A stretch of 64,000 bases of DNA, from positions 124,001 through 188,000 of the forward strand of contig NZ_JAOQJE010000003.1 in NCBI RefSeq assembly GCF_025567315.1, given 5' to 3'. Position 1 is the stretch's first letter. Each line of letters begins with the position of its first letter. Source of the DNA: Agathobaculum ammoniilyticum (GTDB taxonomy: Bacteria; Bacillota; Clostridia; Oscillospirales; Butyricicoccaceae). Position numbers and translations under genes: made by a program. This document shows, in pieces, positions 51,342-60,381 of the stretch. A model generated the notes under the pieces. It was not told the origin of the DNA and did no database searches. It saw only the letters and a list, made by a program, of their open reading frames with translations.

Positions 51342-52421
51342 TCATTCGACGGAATCCGCTGCCTGGTTGTTCCCCAAATCAGGCGGGTATTTGAGCAGGT
51401 TGGGTAAATTGCGCTCCACAATCTCCACAATCACCGTGTCGCCCGCCTGCACTTGCGTCAACGGGTACGGCATCTGCCGCGTGATGACCGCTTCGGAAAA
51501 ATCCTCGGCCAGGAATGGGTGCAACGCGTTGCCAAACGAATCGCGGCACAGCAGCAGACGCCCGTTTTGTGCGTTCCCGCTCGTCGTCTGTATCAAAATA
51601 TCCTCCGCTGTGCGCGGCTCATTGACATAGGAAAACGTCGTTTGATACTGCTGTTGCTCTTCCAGGGCTGTCCCCTTGGGATACAGCATATCATATAAGT
51701 CGCCGCGATGGGTGTTTGCCATGCGGTACGCCGCCTGTCCAAAGCAGGTATATGGCAGGCCAAGCGACTGCATCAAAAAATCATGCGCAAGCGCTGCGCC
51801 GCGATTGCTCCAGTGGGAATCCGTCCGCAAATACAGGACCTCCTCCTGTTTTGCAAAAAACGTAAACAAATCGGCGTACTGTACGCCGTATTCTTCCAGA
51901 AGCGGCCGGAGCCGCTCATAATTTCCCTGGGAATCGCTCACCAAATAGCGCGAAGGCATATGCGCAGGATACAGTGAATTCTTATTGGGCGCAATGGTAA
52001 ACAAAAACCGCGCGCCGCGCGCCTGACAAAACGCCTGCATCTCCGCAACGGTCCGCGCGATCTGCTCAAGCTCCTGCGCGTTCAGCGTCGCATGGTTCTG
52101 GTAATCGTCCAGCGTCTGTGCATAATACAGCCAGCCGTCGCTGCCATAAATGACATCCTCCGCCGGCGAGCTGGCCAGTAGTTTAGTACGCAGCAACGCG
52201 TTCGCGGTCACCAGCTCCTGACGCAGGGCAAAGTGATCGGCCACATAATCGGTCACGTCGCCCAGAAACTCCGTGTTCCAGCTCCCATCCTCCTGTTTCA
52301 GGTGCGGCGCTGGCGCCAGCCTTTCATTCCCCGCCGCCTGGGTCGGCGGCAAAAACAGCATGCCGGCCGCTGGGAGCAGACAGAGCAGCACGAACGCCGC
52401 TGTAAAAATCCGGTATTTCAT
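51342..52421 (-). CDS. AlgJ/AlgX-like (DHHW) polymer O-acetylation protein
   Basis: 359 residues. The N-terminal membrane anchor (FTAAFVLLCLLPAAGMLF) is followed by a SGNH-like domain. DVIYGSDGWLYYAQTLDDY and the catalytic pair in LRTDSHWSNRGAAL (D-x-H-W) match the AlgJ/DHHW family. It works with the MBOAT protein encoded 10 bp upstream to put acetyl groups on an extracellular polymer. The ATG at 52421 has AAGGAGG. Confidence 0.85.
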   Translation of the reverse strand: MKYRIFTAAFVLLCLLPAAGMLFLPPTQAAGNERLAPAPHLKQEDGSWNTEFLGDVTDYVADHFALRQELVTANALLRTKLLASSPAEDVIYGSDGWLYYAQTLDDYQNHATLNAQELEQIARTVAEMQAFCQARGARFLFTIAPNKNSLYPAHMPSRYLVSDSQGNYERLRPLLEEYGVQYADLFTFFAKQEEVLYLRTDSHWSNRGAALAHDFLMQSLGLPYTCFGQAAYRMANTHRGDLYDMLYPKGTALEEQQQYQTTFSYVNEPRTAEDILIQTTSGNAQNGRLLLCRDSFGNALHPFLAEDFSEAVITRQMPYPLTQVQAGDTVIVEIVERNLPNLLKYPPDLGNNQAADSVE

Positions 52422-52431
52422 GCCAGCCTCC

Positions 52432-53808
52432 TTAAAAACGGAAATAGATGAACGGGTTGAACGTACCCGCCGAAAGGTCAAACATGCACAGCACCAGCAA
52501 TACAATCGCCCCGACAAAGGCCGGCGCTTCCCATTTCATTTTGATACATTTTGCTGCCGGAAACGACAGGAACAGCGCCACAACCAAGGTCAACAGAAAC
52601 GCCGGATCCAATAATGAGCATACAGTCGCGGTCCCAGTCCAGTTCAGTCCGGCTCCTGTAAACATGGCCGCAAGCATCGCGCCCGCCTGCCCCAATGTAT
52701 CCGCGCGGAACAGAGTAAAGCCCAGCACCACGACCAGCAGGGTATACACTCGCCCGAGGAACCTGCCGCGTAGCCGGCCGACCGGCAGCGCACCGCTGTC
52801 CTCCAGCACGGAAAAGCAGCCGTGCCACAGCCCCCACAATACGAAATTCCAGCTCGCGCCATGCCACAGCCCTGTCGCGAAAAAAACGATGAAACGGTTG
52901 GCCCAAGTGCGTCCCCGCCCTTTCCGATTCCCGCCCAGCGGGATATACAGATAGTCGCGGAACCAGGTGGACAACGAGATGTGCCACCGGCGCCAGAATT
53001 CCTTGACCGTGGTAGCGGCATATGGATACTGAAAATTTTCCTGAAAGTGAAAGCCGAACATCCGGCCCATGCCAATCGCCATATCGCTGTAGCCGGAAAA
53101 ATCAAAATAAATCTGCAGCGTATAACAAAGCGCGCCCATCCAGGCAGCAAGCATGCCGATCTCCCCCGCCGGCAGGGCAAACACCGCGTCCGCCATCCGT
53201 CCCATAGTGTTGGCGACCAGCAGCTTTTTGGCCAGACCGCAAATAAAACGCCGGATGCCGAGCGCGGCCTCTTCCGTCGTTGTGCGGCGCTCGTCGATCT
53301 CTTTTTCAATGTCGTGATACTTGACGATCGGACCGGCGATCAGCTGCGGAAAAAACGAAATATAGAGCAGCACCTTCACAAAGGATCGGGAGACGGCAGT
53401 CCGGTCACGATACACATCGATCACATAAGAAAGCCCCTGGAAGGTAAAAAACGAAATTCCGACCGGCAGCGCAATCCCCGTCAGCGGGAGGGACAGCCCC
53501 AGCAGGCGGTTACCGGTCCCTATCAAAAAGTCCGCGTACTTGAACACCGCCAGCATGCCGATCCCGCCGGCGGCCGCGAGCCACACGCCCAACCGCGGCC
53601 GTTTTCCCGCAGCGAGCAGGCCGCAGCCGTAATTGAGCGCAACCGACAACAGCAACAGCGGCAGATATCTCAGTTGTCCGAACGCATAGAAAATCAGGCT
53701 TGAGGCCAGCAGAAGCGCGTTTTTCGCTTTTGTGCCGCGGAACAGACGGTCGAGCAAAAATACAACGGGCAGAAAGATGAACAAAAAGACCGCCGAGCTA
53801 AAAATCAT
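52432..53808 (-). CDS. MBOAT-family O-acyltransferase (AlgI-like)
   Basis: 458 residues, about eleven membrane segments. MIFSSAVFLFIFLPVVFLLD opens the protein and FFPQLIAGPIVKY, FSGYSDMAIGMGRMFGF and GLWHGASWNFVLWGLWHG (with the catalytic His) mark the AlgI/DltB group. It moves acyl groups across the membrane to the AlgJ-like partner. First gene of a three-gene unit. Confidence 0.95.
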   Translation of the reverse strand: MIFSSAVFLFIFLPVVFLLDRLFRGTKAKNALLLASSLIFYAFGQLRYLPLLLLSVALNYGCGLLAAGKRPRLGVWLAAAGGIGMLAVFKYADFLIGTGNRLLGLSLPLTGIALPVGISFFTFQGLSYVIDVYRDRTAVSRSFVKVLLYISFFPQLIAGPIVKYHDIEKEIDERRTTTEEAALGIRRFICGLAKKLLVANTMGRMADAVFALPAGEIGMLAAWMGALCYTLQIYFDFSGYSDMAIGMGRMFGFHFQENFQYPYAATTVKEFWRRWHISLSTWFRDYLYIPLGGNRKGRGRTWANRFIVFFATGLWHGASWNFVLWGLWHGCFSVLEDSGALPVGRLRGRFLGRVYTLLVVVLGFTLFRADTLGQAGAMLAAMFTGAGLNWTGTATVCSLLDPAFLLTLVVALFLSFPAAKCIKMKWEAPAFVGAIVLLVLCMFDLSAGTFNPFIYFRF

Positions 53809-53829
53809 GTTGAAAATCCCTTTTTCTCT

Positions 53830-54762
53830 TTATTCTGCCTGCCCCGCACCCGTTTTATCCGTCCGCACATAGTTTGCGATCGCAATGCCTCCGCTGACCA
53901 GCGCCAGCGCCGTGAGATTGCGCAGTGTAAACACATCCTCCGCCAGCACAACCGCCGAAAACAGCGCGCCAAACACCGGAATCAGGAACCCGAACAGACT
54001 GACCTTGCCGATGGGGAATTTGCCCAGCAAGGCGGTCCAGATCGTAAACGCGGCTGCGGACAGCACCACCATATATCCCAGCAGCAAAACGCCCGGCAGG
54101 CTGACCGTTCCCAGCCGGCCGCCGCCGGCAGCGCCGATACCGTAAAGCACCAATCCGCCGAGGAACAACTGCCAGCCGGTCAGCAGCATGGGGTCGCGGC
54201 CGGGCGTGAAAATGCGGGACACCAGCGCGCCCGCGCCCGACGAAACCGCGGACAGCAGCACCAGCCCGTCCCCCGACAGGTTAAAGCCGTTCAAGCCTCC
54301 CATGCCGAGCACCAGCACCCCCGCCAGACCACACAGGCAGCCGATTGACTTCTGCCGGTTCAGCTTATCGTTCCGCAGGAACAGATGCGCGAAAATGAGC
54401 GCAAAAAAAGTCTGCGTACCGGATAACACCGAACCTTTCAGTCCGGTCGTCATCGACAGGCCGATATAGTAGCATATGTATTGGATCATGCTCTGGAACA
54501 GGCTGATCCACAGGATCGGCCGCCATTCCTCCCTGCGTGGGATGATCCTGTGCTTTTTGCACTTTGCAACCAGCAGGACCAGCAGGCCCGCCAGCGCAAA
54601 CCGCCAGCCGGCAAACACGAGCTGGGAAAACGACTGACCGGCCTGGATGCCGAACAATCCATAGCCGGCCTTGATACATGGCGCCGCGCTGCCCCAGAGT
54701 GCGGTACACAATACCGCAGGCATGTATAATTGACGCACCAGCGAACCTTTTTGTTCCGTCAT
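53830..54762 (-). CDS. EamA/DMT-family transporter
   Basis: 310 residues with ten membrane helices in two EamA repeats. The first repeat has CTALWGSAAPCIKAGYGLFG and IQYICYYIGLSMTTGLKGSVL; the second ends in FLIPVFGALFSAVVLAEDVF. The family exports small metabolites or amino acids. The AGGAAAGACAG region serves as ribosome site. Substrate unknown. Confidence 0.92.
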   Translation of the reverse strand: MTEQKGSLVRQLYMPAVLCTALWGSAAPCIKAGYGLFGIQAGQSFSQLVFAGWRFALAGLLVLLVAKCKKHRIIPRREEWRPILWISLFQSMIQYICYYIGLSMTTGLKGSVLSGTQTFFALIFAHLFLRNDKLNRQKSIGCLCGLAGVLVLGMGGLNGFNLSGDGLVLLSAVSSGAGALVSRIFTPGRDPMLLTGWQLFLGGLVLYGIGAAGGGRLGTVSLPGVLLLGYMVVLSAAAFTIWTALLGKFPIGKVSLFGFLIPVFGALFSAVVLAEDVFTLRNLTALALVSGGIAIANYVRTDKTGAGQAE

Positions 54763-54882
54763 TTCTGTCTTTCCTCCTCATTGTCGTAAGCACAGTATAG
54801 CATTTTTTTCAAGCTCCCGCAAGCAAGGGAGTTTTATGGGACAGCTTTGCTGCTATCCTATACACAAGGAGAGGTGAGTGCT

Positions 54883-55056
54883 ATGATTTATGCCTGTCAA
54901 ACCAAGTACTGCCACTATCTGTTCTACGGCAGTCAACGGGAAGCCGCCTGCCCTGACTGCGGCAAAAAGCAAATCCGACCGGCAACGCGCGGCGAACGCA
55001 CGGAATTTTTCCGTCTCCGCACAGAGTTTCTTCCTGTCGGCAAACGCTCCGGATAG
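54883..55056 (+). CDS. Small zinc-ribbon-like protein
   Basis: 57 residues. Cys at 5, 10, 23 and 26 (ACQTKYC and CPDCGKKQI) make a probable zinc ribbon. A basic C-terminus (RPATRGERTEFFRLR) follows. An AAGGAGAGGTG site lies before the ATG, and a terminator directly after. I recognise no named family; similar short proteins are common in Clostridia. Confidence 0.75.
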   Translation: MIYACQTKYCHYLFYGSQREAACPDCGKKQIRPATRGERTEFFRLRTEFLPVGKRSG

Positions 55057-55062
55057 CGGCGC

Positions 55063-55099
55063 AAAAAAGGCCTTCCGTCAACCATGCGGAAGGCCTTTT
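55063..55099. terminator. Terminator after the zinc-ribbon gene
   Basis: AAAAAAGGCCTTCCG and CGGAAGGCCTTTT around a 9-nt loop; works mainly on the plus strand. Confidence 0.85.
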
Positions 55100-55163
55100 A
55101 CCTGCTGTCTTTCCTTTTCATTTCCAAGCTCCCCGGCAGTCGCGCTGCCATTTTTCATTGCGA

Positions 55164-55265
55164 TTACTTGGCAGTGCGGCGCGCTTGACGGGCAGCCGGC
55201 TTCATCCGGTTGGTATCCAGTTCCATCGTGCGGACTGCTACCAGATTGTTAAAAAAGCATTTCAT
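55164..55265 (-). CDS. Candidate 33-residue basic peptide
   Basis: A 34-codon frame starts at ATG 55265, with AGGAGAGGAG 11 nt upstream, and begins MKCFFNNLVAVRTMELDTNR; the C-terminus is Arg/Lys/Ala-rich. Upstream on the same strand TTGTTT (55351-55346), 17 nt, TATGAT (55328-55323) is a plausible promoter. Promoter, ribosome site and frame are in proper order, which favours a real gene. I know no homologue. Confidence 0.4.
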   Translation of the reverse strand: MKCFFNNLVAVRTMELDTNRMKPAARQARRTAK

Positions 55266-55433
55266 CCTGCGGATCACTCCTCTCCTGTCAATATCGGCGG
55301 CCCTCTTCCGGCCTCCGCTATTATCATACAGGGAGTAGCAACAAAAAACAAGCGTCAGTTTTTATGAATATTATACAATATGCAAACAATATTTTTGTAT
55401 GAACTCCACAATCTATATTCGCATTTTGCACAA

Positions 55434-55465
55434 TGTAAATAATTCTTTATTGTAGAATTTACATA
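55434..55465. repeat. AT-rich imperfect inverted repeat after the aminotransferase gene
   Basis: ATGTAAAT and ATTCT are mirrored by AGAAT and TTACAT across TTATTGT. It lies just 3' of the aminotransferase stop in an unusually AT-rich 140-bp stretch (55330-55467). No T-run makes it a clear terminator. Confidence 0.45.
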
Positions 55466-55467
55466 AT

Positions 55468-56658
55468 TCATTTGCACCCATACTCTTCCGCCAGTTTTTT
55501 GAACAGCGGAAGCGCGCGGCGGATCGTCTCGGTCTGCACGCAGTAAGAGATACGCATATGCCCCGGCGCGCCGAAATCCGTCCCCGGCACAACCAGCAAA
55601 TCATATTTCTTCGCCCGCTCACAGAACGCACGGTCATCCGGCTCCAGAGTCTGCGGGAACAGGTAAAACGCTCCCTGCGGCTTGACACAGCGGTAGCCCA
55701 TTTCCGTAAGGCCGTTATAAAGCAGATCGCGGTTGGTTTGGTAGACCGTAATATCGCTTGTCTGGCCCGCACAGCGCGCCGCTACACGCTGGAACAGACT
55801 GGGCGCGCACACATAGCCCAGCGCGCGTCCCGCGCCGCATACAGCAGCATACAGGTCGGCGCTGTCCGCCGCCTGCGGCGGAACCAGCACATAGCCGATG
55901 CGCTCGCCCGGCAGGGAGAGCGACTTGGAGTAGGAATAGCAGACGATCGTATTCTCATAGTACTGTGGGACGAACGGCGCTTCGATCCCATCGTAAATAA
56001 TCTCCCGATAGGGCTCATCCGACACCAGATAGATCGGATGTCCGTATTGCTCCTCCTTTTCAGCCAGCAGGCCGGCCAGCCGCCGAATGGTCTGCTCGGA
56101 ATACACCGCGCCTGACGGATTATTGGGCGAGTTGATCACGATCGCTTTGGTACGCGCATTCAACGCCTGCGCAAGCGCGGCAAAATCGATCTGGAAATCC
56201 TGAACAGCCGGCGGGACGACCACACATTTCGCCCCCGCACCGCTTTCAATAAACATTTTATATTCCGGAAAATACGGCGCCAGCACGATAAACTCATCCC
56301 CTGGGCAAGCGATCGCCTGGAACGCGCATGACAGCGCCGCCGCCGCCCCCGCAGTCAGATACAGGCAGTCACCCGTATAGTCGGTTCCAAACCGGCGGTT
56401 CAAGTCGTCGGCCAACGTCCTGCGCACATCCGCCGCGCCCTGCGCGGAGGTATACCCATGCAAGGCGACCGGATCACCCGCCGTCTCTTCCAGAATCGCC
56501 CGGCGCACCGCGTCGGGCGCGGGTACATTTGGGTTGCCAATTGAAAAATCAAATACGTTTTCCCGCCCCACGACTGCGGCGCGGCTGTTTCCATATTCAA
56601 AAAGCTCGCGGATGGTCGAACGGTTGTTTCCCAGCGCGGCCATGCTCTGATTGATCAT
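55468..56658 (-). CDS. Class I/II pyridoxal-phosphate aminotransferase
   Basis: 396 residues. NSPNNPSGAVYSEQ and the PLP-lysine segment CYSYSKSLSLPGERIGYVL are clear; the N-terminus FDFSIGNPNVPAPDAV is typical of aspartate/aromatic aminotransferases of fold type I. The closing RISYCVQTETIRRALPLFKK has the Arg that binds the substrate carboxylate. A GGGGAGG site precedes the ATG. TATAAT at about 56687-56692 on this strand suggests its own promoter. Amino-acid specificity cannot be told. Confidence 0.93.
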   Translation of the reverse strand: MINQSMAALGNNRSTIRELFEYGNSRAAVVGRENVFDFSIGNPNVPAPDAVRRAILEETAGDPVALHGYTSAQGAADVRRTLADDLNRRFGTDYTGDCLYLTAGAAAALSCAFQAIACPGDEFIVLAPYFPEYKMFIESGAGAKCVVVPPAVQDFQIDFAALAQALNARTKAIVINSPNNPSGAVYSEQTIRRLAGLLAEKEEQYGHPIYLVSDEPYREIIYDGIEAPFVPQYYENTIVCYSYSKSLSLPGERIGYVLVPPQAADSADLYAAVCGAGRALGYVCAPSLFQRVAARCAGQTSDITVYQTNRDLLYNGLTEMGYRCVKPQGAFYLFPQTLEPDDRAFCERAKKYDLLVVPGTDFGAPGHMRISYCVQTETIRRALPLFKKLAEEYGCK

Positions 56659-56724
56659 CAGGAAACCTCCCCTTTCTTGTGAAGTTTATTATAGCACAGT
56701 GCGAAAGCAAAACGCAAGCGTCGC

Positions 56725-57312
56725 TCACAGTCGAAGCGGTTCCACCCGATCCGCCTCGGTGACCGGCCGCAGCACACGGCATGGACTGCCCGCCGCAATC
56801 ACGCCCGCCGGCACATCGCGCGTCACTACGCTGCCCGCGCCGATCACGCTGCCCGCGCCAATCGTCACACCACCGCAGATCGTGGCGTTCGCGCCAATCC
56901 ACACGTCCGGCCCGATCGTGATGGGGCGCGAGGTGCCGATACCGGCCGCACGCTGCGCCGCGTCCACTGCATGCCCCGCGCAGGCGATGCAGACCCCGGG
57001 GGCAATAAACGCATTTTCGCCGATGTGTACGGGCGAGGTGTCTAAAATAACACAATTATAGTTGATGACGGTCAAACCGTGGGTATGGATATTAAAGCCA
57101 TAATCGCAGCGGAACGACGGTTCGATAAACGTCAGCGGATGGCAGTCTCCGAACAGCTCGCGCAGCAGCGCCGCACGGCGCTCCCCCTCGTCCGGCCGAG
57201 TCTGGTTGTACTGCCAGCACAGCAGCTTGGCGCGGTCCTGCAGCGCAAGCGGCGTATCGGTATGCCGCGCGCAGTAGCCTTCGTTCGCGGTCATCACGTC
57301 TAAAATATTCAT
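56725..57312 (-). CDS. Sugar O-acetyltransferase (second copy)
   Basis: 195 residues with the left-handed beta-helix of the Maa/LacA family. EPSFRCDYGFNIHTHGLTVIN matches the paralogue at 49526-50092 (EPSFFCDYGFHIHVGE), and hexapeptide repeats (ITIGPDVWIGANATICGGVT) follow. The catalytic His is in IACAGHAVD. The C-terminus ends VLRPVTEADRVEPLRL. It is upstream of the aminotransferase, in the same direction. Confidence 0.93.
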   Translation of the reverse strand: MNILDVMTANEGYCARHTDTPLALQDRAKLLCWQYNQTRPDEGERRAALLRELFGDCHPLTFIEPSFRCDYGFNIHTHGLTVINYNCVILDTSPVHIGENAFIAPGVCIACAGHAVDAAQRAAGIGTSRPITIGPDVWIGANATICGGVTIGAGSVIGAGSVVTRDVPAGVIAAGSPCRVLRPVTEADRVEPLRL

Positions 57313-57349
57313 AACTCTCCCTCTGTCCGGTTTTTCGGACGATAAAGAC

Positions 57350-59557
57350 TTACAGCTTAAGTTGCTGCTCCGGCAAATCCTCGTCGGTCAGCAGCGCGCC
57401 AATGGACGGGATGCTGCGGCAGCGGTAGCGGCCGTTGTCGGTCAGGCCCGCATCCTCCATGCGACAAGCGCGCGTAATGGTGTGCTTGCCGCGCAGCACC
57501 ATCGCCTGCACGCCCTGCGTCGAGCGGCTGGTCTTGATATCCAGCATGCCCGCGCGGAACGTCAGCGCACGGTTCGCGGTGGAAAACATGGTGATTTCGG
57601 TTTCCTCGTCGACCGGATGGAAGAACGCCACTGCGGGTGACTTGCCCGAATACGCACCTGTCAGGCGGCGGCGGTTGGTCTTGGTCTCGAACGACTCGAG
57701 CGAGAAGCGCGCGGCCTTGCCGTTCTGGAAAACGACGACCATGCTGCCCTTGTAGTCGCCCGGCAACAGGGCATACACCGGTGCTTCACCGTCCTCCATG
57801 TCCAGCTTGGCGGCCAGATAATCGCCCAGCACGGAGGCCTTGCAGTCGTCAAAGTCATACAGCCGCGCCTTATACGCCTGCTGCAAATTGGTGAAGAAGA
57901 TAATCTCCGCTTTGTTGGTCGCCTCGGCCTGCCAGGCCACCTCGTCGCCCTCCTTGAGCTTATGCTCCTGCGACATGCGCCAGGACTGCGGCGTGATCTT
58001 CTTGAAATACCCTTCGCGCGTCAGGAACAGTAGCACGGGGTAGTCCTCGATATGGTCCTCCGCATCGAACTCCTGCACCGCCCCTGCGGTCACAAGGCTG
58101 GTCTTCCTCTCGGATGGATATTTCTTGATAACCTGCTCCAGTTCCTTGACGATAATATTCCGGATCTTGGCATTGGAACCTACGATCTCCTCGAGCCTGG
58201 CGATTTCTTTTTCGAGCGCCTCGGTCTCCTGCGTTCGTTTGAGGATATATTCCTTGTTGATGTTGCGCAGGCGGATATCTGCAATGAACTCGGCCTGGAG
58301 CTGATCGATGCCGAAGCCGATCATCAGATTGGGAATAACCTCGGCGTCCTCCTCGGTCTCGCGGATGATCTGGATCGCCTTGTCGATGTCGAGCAGGATC
58401 CTCTGCAGGCCGTGCAGCAGGTGCAGCTTGTCCTTTTTCTTGTTCAGGTCGAAGAACACGCGGCGGCGAACGCATTCGGTACGCCAGGCCGTCCACTCGT
58501 CCAGCAGTTCGCGCACACCCAGCACGCGAGGCATGCCGCCGATCAGCACATTAAAGTTACAGGAAAAGCTGTCCATCAGCGGGGTCATTTTCATCAGCCG
58601 CACCATCAGTTTGTCCGGATCGGCGCCGCGCTTGAGGTCAATGGCGATCTTTAAGCCGGAAAGGTCGGTCTCATCGCGCACGTCCGCAATCTCGCGCACC
58701 TTGCCGGACTTGACCAGCTCGGCAATCTTGTCGATAATCGCCTCAATGGTCGTCGTATAGGGGATCTCGGTGATCTCGATCAGGTTCTCCTTTTTGTTAT
58801 GCGCCCACCTGGCGCGCACCTTGAACGAGCCGCGGCCGGTCTCGTAAATCGCACGCATCTCGGCTTCATCGTAAATCAGTTCGCCGCCGGTCGAAAAATC
58901 GGGAGCGGGCAGGGTGGAGAGCAGGTCGTGCGCGGGATCCTTGATATACGCGATCGTGGTGCGGCACACCTCGCCCAAGTTAAAACCGCAGAAATTCGAA
59001 GCCATACCGACCGCGATGCCCGTATTGGCCGATACCAGGATATTGGGGAAGGTGGTCGGCAGCAGCGTCGGCTCCTGCATCGTGCCGTCATAGTTGTCCA
59101 TGAAATCGACCGCGTCCGTATCAATATCGCGGAACAGCTCAGCGCAGAACGCATCCAGCTTAGCCTCGGTATAACGCGGCGCGGCGTAGGCCATATCGCG
59201 CGAATACACCTTGCCGAAGTTGCCCTTGCTGTCCACGAACGGGGTCAGCAGCGCCTCGTTGCCGCGCGTCAGGCGCACCATGGTCTCGTAGATCGCCGCA
59301 TCGCCGTGCGGGTTGAGCTTCATGGTCGAGCCGACGATATTGGCCGACTTGGTACGGTTGCCGTTCAGCAGCCCCATCTTGTACATGGTGTACAGCAGCT
59401 TGCGGTGCGAGGGCTTGAAGCCGTCGATTTCCGGTATCGCTCGCGAGACGATAACACTCATTGCGTACGGCATGTAGTTTTCGCGCAGCGTGTCCGTGAT
59501 GCGCTGGTCCACCGAGGGATGCTCCTTATATTGTTTTATCTCAGGTTTTTTCGCCAT
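57350..59557 (-). CDS. parC: DNA topoisomerase IV subunit A (ParC/GyrA-like)
   Basis: 735 residues. The breakage-reunion domain starts with MPYAMSVIVSRAIPEIDGFK; the active Tyr lies in AYAAPRYTEAK. The quinolone-resistance region is HGDAAIYETMVRL. A coiled-coil tower and a short C-terminal beta-propeller follow. The ATG at 59557 begins MAKKPEIKQYKEHPSVDQR; an upstream frame would run into the acyltransferase remnant. With the B subunit at 60382-62376 it decatenates chromosomes. The length is that of the short ParC-like clostridial type. Confidence 0.92.
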   Translation of the reverse strand: MAKKPEIKQYKEHPSVDQRITDTLRENYMPYAMSVIVSRAIPEIDGFKPSHRKLLYTMYKMGLLNGNRTKSANIVGSTMKLNPHGDAAIYETMVRLTRGNEALLTPFVDSKGNFGKVYSRDMAYAAPRYTEAKLDAFCAELFRDIDTDAVDFMDNYDGTMQEPTLLPTTFPNILVSANTGIAVGMASNFCGFNLGEVCRTTIAYIKDPAHDLLSTLPAPDFSTGGELIYDEAEMRAIYETGRGSFKVRARWAHNKKENLIEITEIPYTTTIEAIIDKIAELVKSGKVREIADVRDETDLSGLKIAIDLKRGADPDKLMVRLMKMTPLMDSFSCNFNVLIGGMPRVLGVRELLDEWTAWRTECVRRRVFFDLNKKKDKLHLLHGLQRILLDIDKAIQIIRETEEDAEVIPNLMIGFGIDQLQAEFIADIRLRNINKEYILKRTQETEALEKEIARLEEIVGSNAKIRNIIVKELEQVIKKYPSERKTSLVTAGAVQEFDAEDHIEDYPVLLFLTREGYFKKITPQSWRMSQEHKLKEGDEVAWQAEATNKAEIIFFTNLQQAYKARLYDFDDCKASVLGDYLAAKLDMEDGEAPVYALLPGDYKGSMVVVFQNGKAARFSLESFETKTNRRRLTGAYSGKSPAVAFFHPVDEETEITMFSTANRALTFRAGMLDIKTSRSTQGVQAMVLRGKHTITRACRMEDAGLTDNGRYRCRSIPSIGALLTDEDLPEQQLKL

Positions 59558-60360
59558 TCTGGCCCTCCGTTTGTTTCGTATTTTTACACGGCGCGCCGCC
59601 CAGCAGACTACCGTGCGGCAGAATGGCCAGCACGGATGCAATCAGCAGCCCGCCGGCGAACACCAGCAGCCAAAGCTGCCCAAACCGCAGGTACATCACC
59701 TTTGGCCGACGCGTCGTCCATTCTATCCACAGGCGCAGTACCAGCAGATGCGACAGATAAAGTCCAAAGGATAACCGGCTAACTGCGCGGGCGTGCCGCG
59801 GAACATCCCGCGGCAGGCTGCACAGCGCCCACAGCAGCAGAAAAGAGGTAAAGGCATATGCCGTAATATCCGGCCGGAGCGAAAGCGCACGCACAACGGG
59901 CTGCAGCTTTGCCGTCCCCAGTACGGCGGCAGCGCTCGCCGTCCCAGCCATACACAAAGGGAAAGCCGCGGCATCCCCCTCTCCACCTGCCGCCGGAACA
60001 GCGCCCCGCCCACATAGAACACCGTCCACGGGAGGAATCATACTGTCGGCGAGATAGGAAACGCCGGCAACCGCTTCAAGCAGCAGATAAGCCGCCGACC
60101 AGACGAGGTACGCGGGCAGAACCCGCTTCAGCCGTTTCCAAGCCGAGTGTACCCTTCCCCGTATACATTCGCCCACCTTACGCGTACACTTTTGCATATT
60201 CGAGGCCGGAAAGCATCAGAAAAAGCGGCACGGAAAACCGCGCAAGCTGATTGCAGCAAACCTCCGGCCATCCGGCCGCCCCCGCCGTTGTATGGAGCAT
60301 TACAACAGCCATGGCCACGGCCGCGCGCAGCCCATCCATCTGCGGAAAACGTCCCATCAC
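59541..60360 (-). pseudogene. Decayed acyltransferase-3-family gene between parE and parC
   Basis: The first 60 codons (60360-60178) have good family sequence (MDGLRAAVAMAVVMLHTTAG, FSVPLFLMLSG) and a ribosome site, then stop. The next frame continues with VLPAYLVWSAAYLLLEAVAG, after which another frame holds FYVGGALFRRQ, and the original frame returns for RLSFGLYLSHLLVLRLW. So at least three shifts break a membrane acyltransferase. Its end overlaps the parC start by 17 bp. Confidence 0.85.
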
Positions 60361-60381
60361 TACCCCCCTGCTCCCCTTTTG

